Source: an uncultured Pelagibacteraceae bacterium
GTDB lineage: Bacteria > Pseudomonadota > Alphaproteobacteria > Pelagibacterales > Pelagibacteraceae
Assembly: GCA_902575835.1 (NCBI GenBank)
Contig: CACGSX010000001.1
Span: forward strand, 229,405 to 293,404
Length of the DNA stretch: 64,000 nt
Direction of reading: 5' to 3'
Shown here: positions 61,665 through 64,000 of the stretch, piece by piece
Layout: each line of letters opens with the position of its first letter
Position numbering within the stretch: the stretch's first letter is position 1
Position numbers and translations under genes: made by a program
The notes under the pieces: generated by a model
Told to the model about the DNA's origin: nothing
The model's database searches: none
What the model saw: only the letters and a program-made list of their open reading frames with translations

Positions 61665-62600
61665 ATGAAAATTAATGTTTCAAATATTAAAAAAGCAGTA
61701 AAATATTTAAATAATAACGAATGTGTTGGAATACCTACGGAAACCGTCTACGGATTAGCTGCTAATGCCTATTCTGATAAAGCTACCAAAAGAATATTTA
61801 AATTAAAAGGAAGGCCTGTTGATAACCCCTTAATAGTTCATTATTTTAATATTAAAGACTTGGAAAGAGATTGTGAGACTAATACTTTGTTTTATAAACT
61901 TTATAATTCATTATGCCCTGGGCCAATTACATTTATATTAAAACTAAAAAACAAAAGCAAAATTTCAAAAAACGTTACCAATAACAAAAAAACTTTAGGT
62001 GTAAGATTTCCAAATCACCGAGTAGCTAGAATATTGCTAAAATCTTTAAAATATCCTTTAGCAGCACCAAGCGCAAATATCTCTAAAGGGATAAGTCCAG
62101 TAACAAAAGATGATGTATATGATGAATTTGGAGAAAAAATTAAATTTATTCTAGAAGGTGGAAGATCAAAAGTTGGTGTTGAATCTACGATAATAAGTTT
62201 AGTAAAAAAACCCCACATTTTAAGATTAGGTGGTTTAGATATTTCTATATTAAATAAAAAATTAAAAATAAATTTAAAAACTAAATTGCATGCCAAAAGC
62301 AATATAAATTCTCCAGGGAGAGGAAGAATTCATTATTCACCAGGTATACCCATTAGATTAAACGCAGTTAAAATAAAAAAAGATGAGGCTTTTATTCTAA
62401 TTAAGAAGAAAAAAGAAAATAATAAGAATTATTTTTATTTAAGTAAGACAAATAATCTAATGGAGAGTGCTAAAAATTTATATAAAACATTGAGAAAAAT
62501 TAAGAAGTTAGGTTACAAAAAAATAGCTGTACAAAGAATACCGAACCAAAACTTTGGATTAGTGGTTAACGATAGACTTTTTAGAGCATCAAGAAAATGA
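61665..62600 (+). CDS. Threonylcarbamoyl-AMP synthase (Sua5/TsaC family)
   Basis: ECVGIPTETVYGLAANAYSDKATKRIFKLKGRPVDNPLIVHY; LAAPSANISKGISPVTKDDV; SPGRGRIHYSPGIP. Confidence 0.94.
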   Translation: MKINVSNIKKAVKYLNNNECVGIPTETVYGLAANAYSDKATKRIFKLKGRPVDNPLIVHYFNIKDLERDCETNTLFYKLYNSLCPGPITFILKLKNKSKISKNVTNNKKTLGVRFPNHRVARILLKSLKYPLAAPSANISKGISPVTKDDVYDEFGEKIKFILEGGRSKVGVESTIISLVKKPHILRLGGLDISILNKKLKINLKTKLHAKSNINSPGRGRIHYSPGIPIRLNAVKIKKDEAFILIKKKKENNKNYFYLSKTNNLMESAKNLYKTLRKIKKLGYKKIAVQRIPNQNFGLVVNDRLFRASRK

Positions 62601-63334
62601 AAAATTTAGTAGAAGTTAAAAATATAAAAAAAAATTATGGAAAGAATGAGGCTGTCAAAGGTATAAGCTTTAACATAAAAGAAGACGAGATTTTAGGTCT
62701 ATTAGGTCCAAATGGTTCGGGCAAAACAACAACGATAGGTATGTTATTGGGACTTTTAAAACCAACTAGTGGAGAAATTTTTATAAATGGTCAGAAATTA
62801 GAGGGGAATAGAATTGAAATCTTAGAACAGATTAACTTTATATCTCCATATATTGAATTACCAAAAAAACTTACAGTTAAACAAAATCTAACTGTTTATG
62901 GAAAATTATACAAAATAAATAATATTAATGAGAGGATTGAATTTCTATCAGAAAAATTAAGATTAAAAGGATTACTTGATAGCATTACAGGTGAATTATC
63001 ATCTGGACAAAAAAATAGAGTAAGTTTGGCAAAGGCATTAATCAACGAACCAAAAGTATTACTCCTAGATGAACCAACTGCATCATTAGATCCAGAAGTA
63101 GGTGACTTTGTTAGGTCTTTTTTAGAAAATTATAAAAAAGAAAAAAAAATATCTATACTTCTTGCCTCTCATAATATGAATGAAGTCACTAGGCTTTGTA
63201 AATCTATTCTAATGATGAAAGACGGAGTTATTATTGATGAAGGAAATCCTGGAGAATTAATAAATAAACACGGCAGAAAAAACCTTGAGGAAGTTTTTTT
63301 AAAATTATCAAGGAGTAAAAATGAGCTTAACTAG
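62597..63334 (+). CDS. ABC transporter ATP-binding protein (ABC-2 type)
   Basis: Walker A GLLGPNGSGKTTTIGM; signature LSSGQKNRVSLAKAL; Walker B VLLLDEPTASLDPE. Confidence 0.95.
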   Translation: MKNLVEVKNIKKNYGKNEAVKGISFNIKEDEILGLLGPNGSGKTTTIGMLLGLLKPTSGEIFINGQKLEGNRIEILEQINFISPYIELPKKLTVKQNLTVYGKLYKINNINERIEFLSEKLRLKGLLDSITGELSSGQKNRVSLAKALINEPKVLLLDEPTASLDPEVGDFVRSFLENYKKEKKISILLASHNMNEVTRLCKSILMMKDGVIIDEGNPGELINKHGRKNLEEVFLKLSRSKNELN

Positions 63335-64000
63335 AATGTACGGTCTTTTTTTAAGACATTTTTATTTAATAACTAGATCTTTCCCAAGAGTGTTAGATCT
63401 TATTTATTGGCCAACTATTCAAATTACTTTATGGGGATTTATCTCAAATTTTTTTGCTACACATACAACATATTATAATAATGCGGTAGGAGTTATATTA
63501 ACATGCGCAATCCTATATGATTTTCTTTTCAGAACAAGCATTGGATTTAATATGCTGTTTCTTGAGGAAATTTGGAGTAGAAACTTTACAAATTTATTTA
63601 TTGCGCCGATGAAAATTGGTGAAATATTAACTTCACTTGTTGCTACAGCTTTAATTAGAGCTCTTATAGGTTTAATACCAGCGGTGCTTTTAACTTCTCC
63701 ATTATTCGGTATTTCAATTTTAGATTTAGGAATATTTTTATTCTTTTTATTTTTGAGTCTATATTTATTTGGAATTACACTTGGCATACTAGTATCAGCT
63801 GGTCTATTGAGATATGGACCCTCATTTGAAAATATAGCATGGTCAACAATGTTTTTATTAGCTCCTTTTGGATGCATTTATTATCCAATTGAAATATTAC
63901 CAGAGGTATTTCAGAAGATAGCTTACTTATTACCATTGGTATATATTTTTGAAGAGGCAAGAAATATTTTGATTAATCAAACTGTAGATATTCAAAATAT
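63321..64000 (+). CDS. ABC-2 type transporter permease (truncated by window end)
   Basis: Frame from ATG 63321: MSLTRMYGLFLRHFYLITRSFPRVLDLIYWPTIQITLWGFISNFF...EILPEVFQKIAYLLPLVYIFEEARNILI; overlaps ATPase stop. Confidence 0.9.
   Translation, partial: MSLTRMYGLFLRHFYLITRSFPRVLDLIYWPTIQITLWGFISNFFATHTTYYNNAVGVILTCAILYDFLFRTSIGFNMLFLEEIWSRNFTNLFIAPMKIGEILTSLVATALIRALIGLIPAVLLTSPLFGISILDLGIFLFFLFLSLYLFGITLGILVSAGLLRYGPSFENIAWSTMFLLAPFGCIYYPIEILPEVFQKIAYLLPLVYIFEEARNILINQTVDIQN

Noticed and set aside
63473-63960. 134-aa and 61-aa minus-strand ORFs
   Set aside because: Antisense to the ABC-2 permease, whose plus-strand frame is clearly open from 63321 to the window end.

Overview
AT-rich, very compact alphaproteobacterial chromosome segment. 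The gene content and order, near-absent intergenic DNA and a permuted (two-piece) tmRNA are consistent with SAR11/Pelagibacterales; this assignment comes from recognition, not a database search. From left to right it contains: (1) an ammonium transporter (Amt) fused in frame to a C-terminal SpoIIE/PP2C-type phosphatase domain (cut by the left edge); (2) a large type IV pilus locus, about 2-29 kb. It has two prepilins, an MSHA-like assembly block (PilMN fusion-PilO-PilP-lipoprotein secretin-PilB-PilC), divergent pilT, minor pilins, a PilY1 with an insertion in its VWA domain, two autotransporter-like adhesins around a TgpA/DUF58/MoxR trio, and pilD. A STAS plus RsbW-like kinase pair sits inside it, and a second, GAF-SpoIIE phosphatase follows pilD; (3) the mre/mrd cell-shape cluster; (4) branched-chain amino acid biosynthesis (leuA, ilvC, ilvN, ilvB); (5) miaA, a Do-like protease, DUF2065, hflC/hflK, mrp and thyX; (6) a permuted tmRNA and tRNA-Leu(GAG); (7) nadA/nadC, ppdK, glyS/glyQ, sppA, ispB, pdxH, aroC, dxs, ispA, xseB and a Sua5-family gene, plus an ABC-2 transporter (cut by the right edge). 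The best candidate for an undescribed system is an ammonium-transporter-coupled partner-switching circuit (Amt-SpoIIE, GAF-SpoIIE, STAS, HATPase) embedded in and flanking the pilus locus. No CRISPR arrays, IS elements or prophage were seen.
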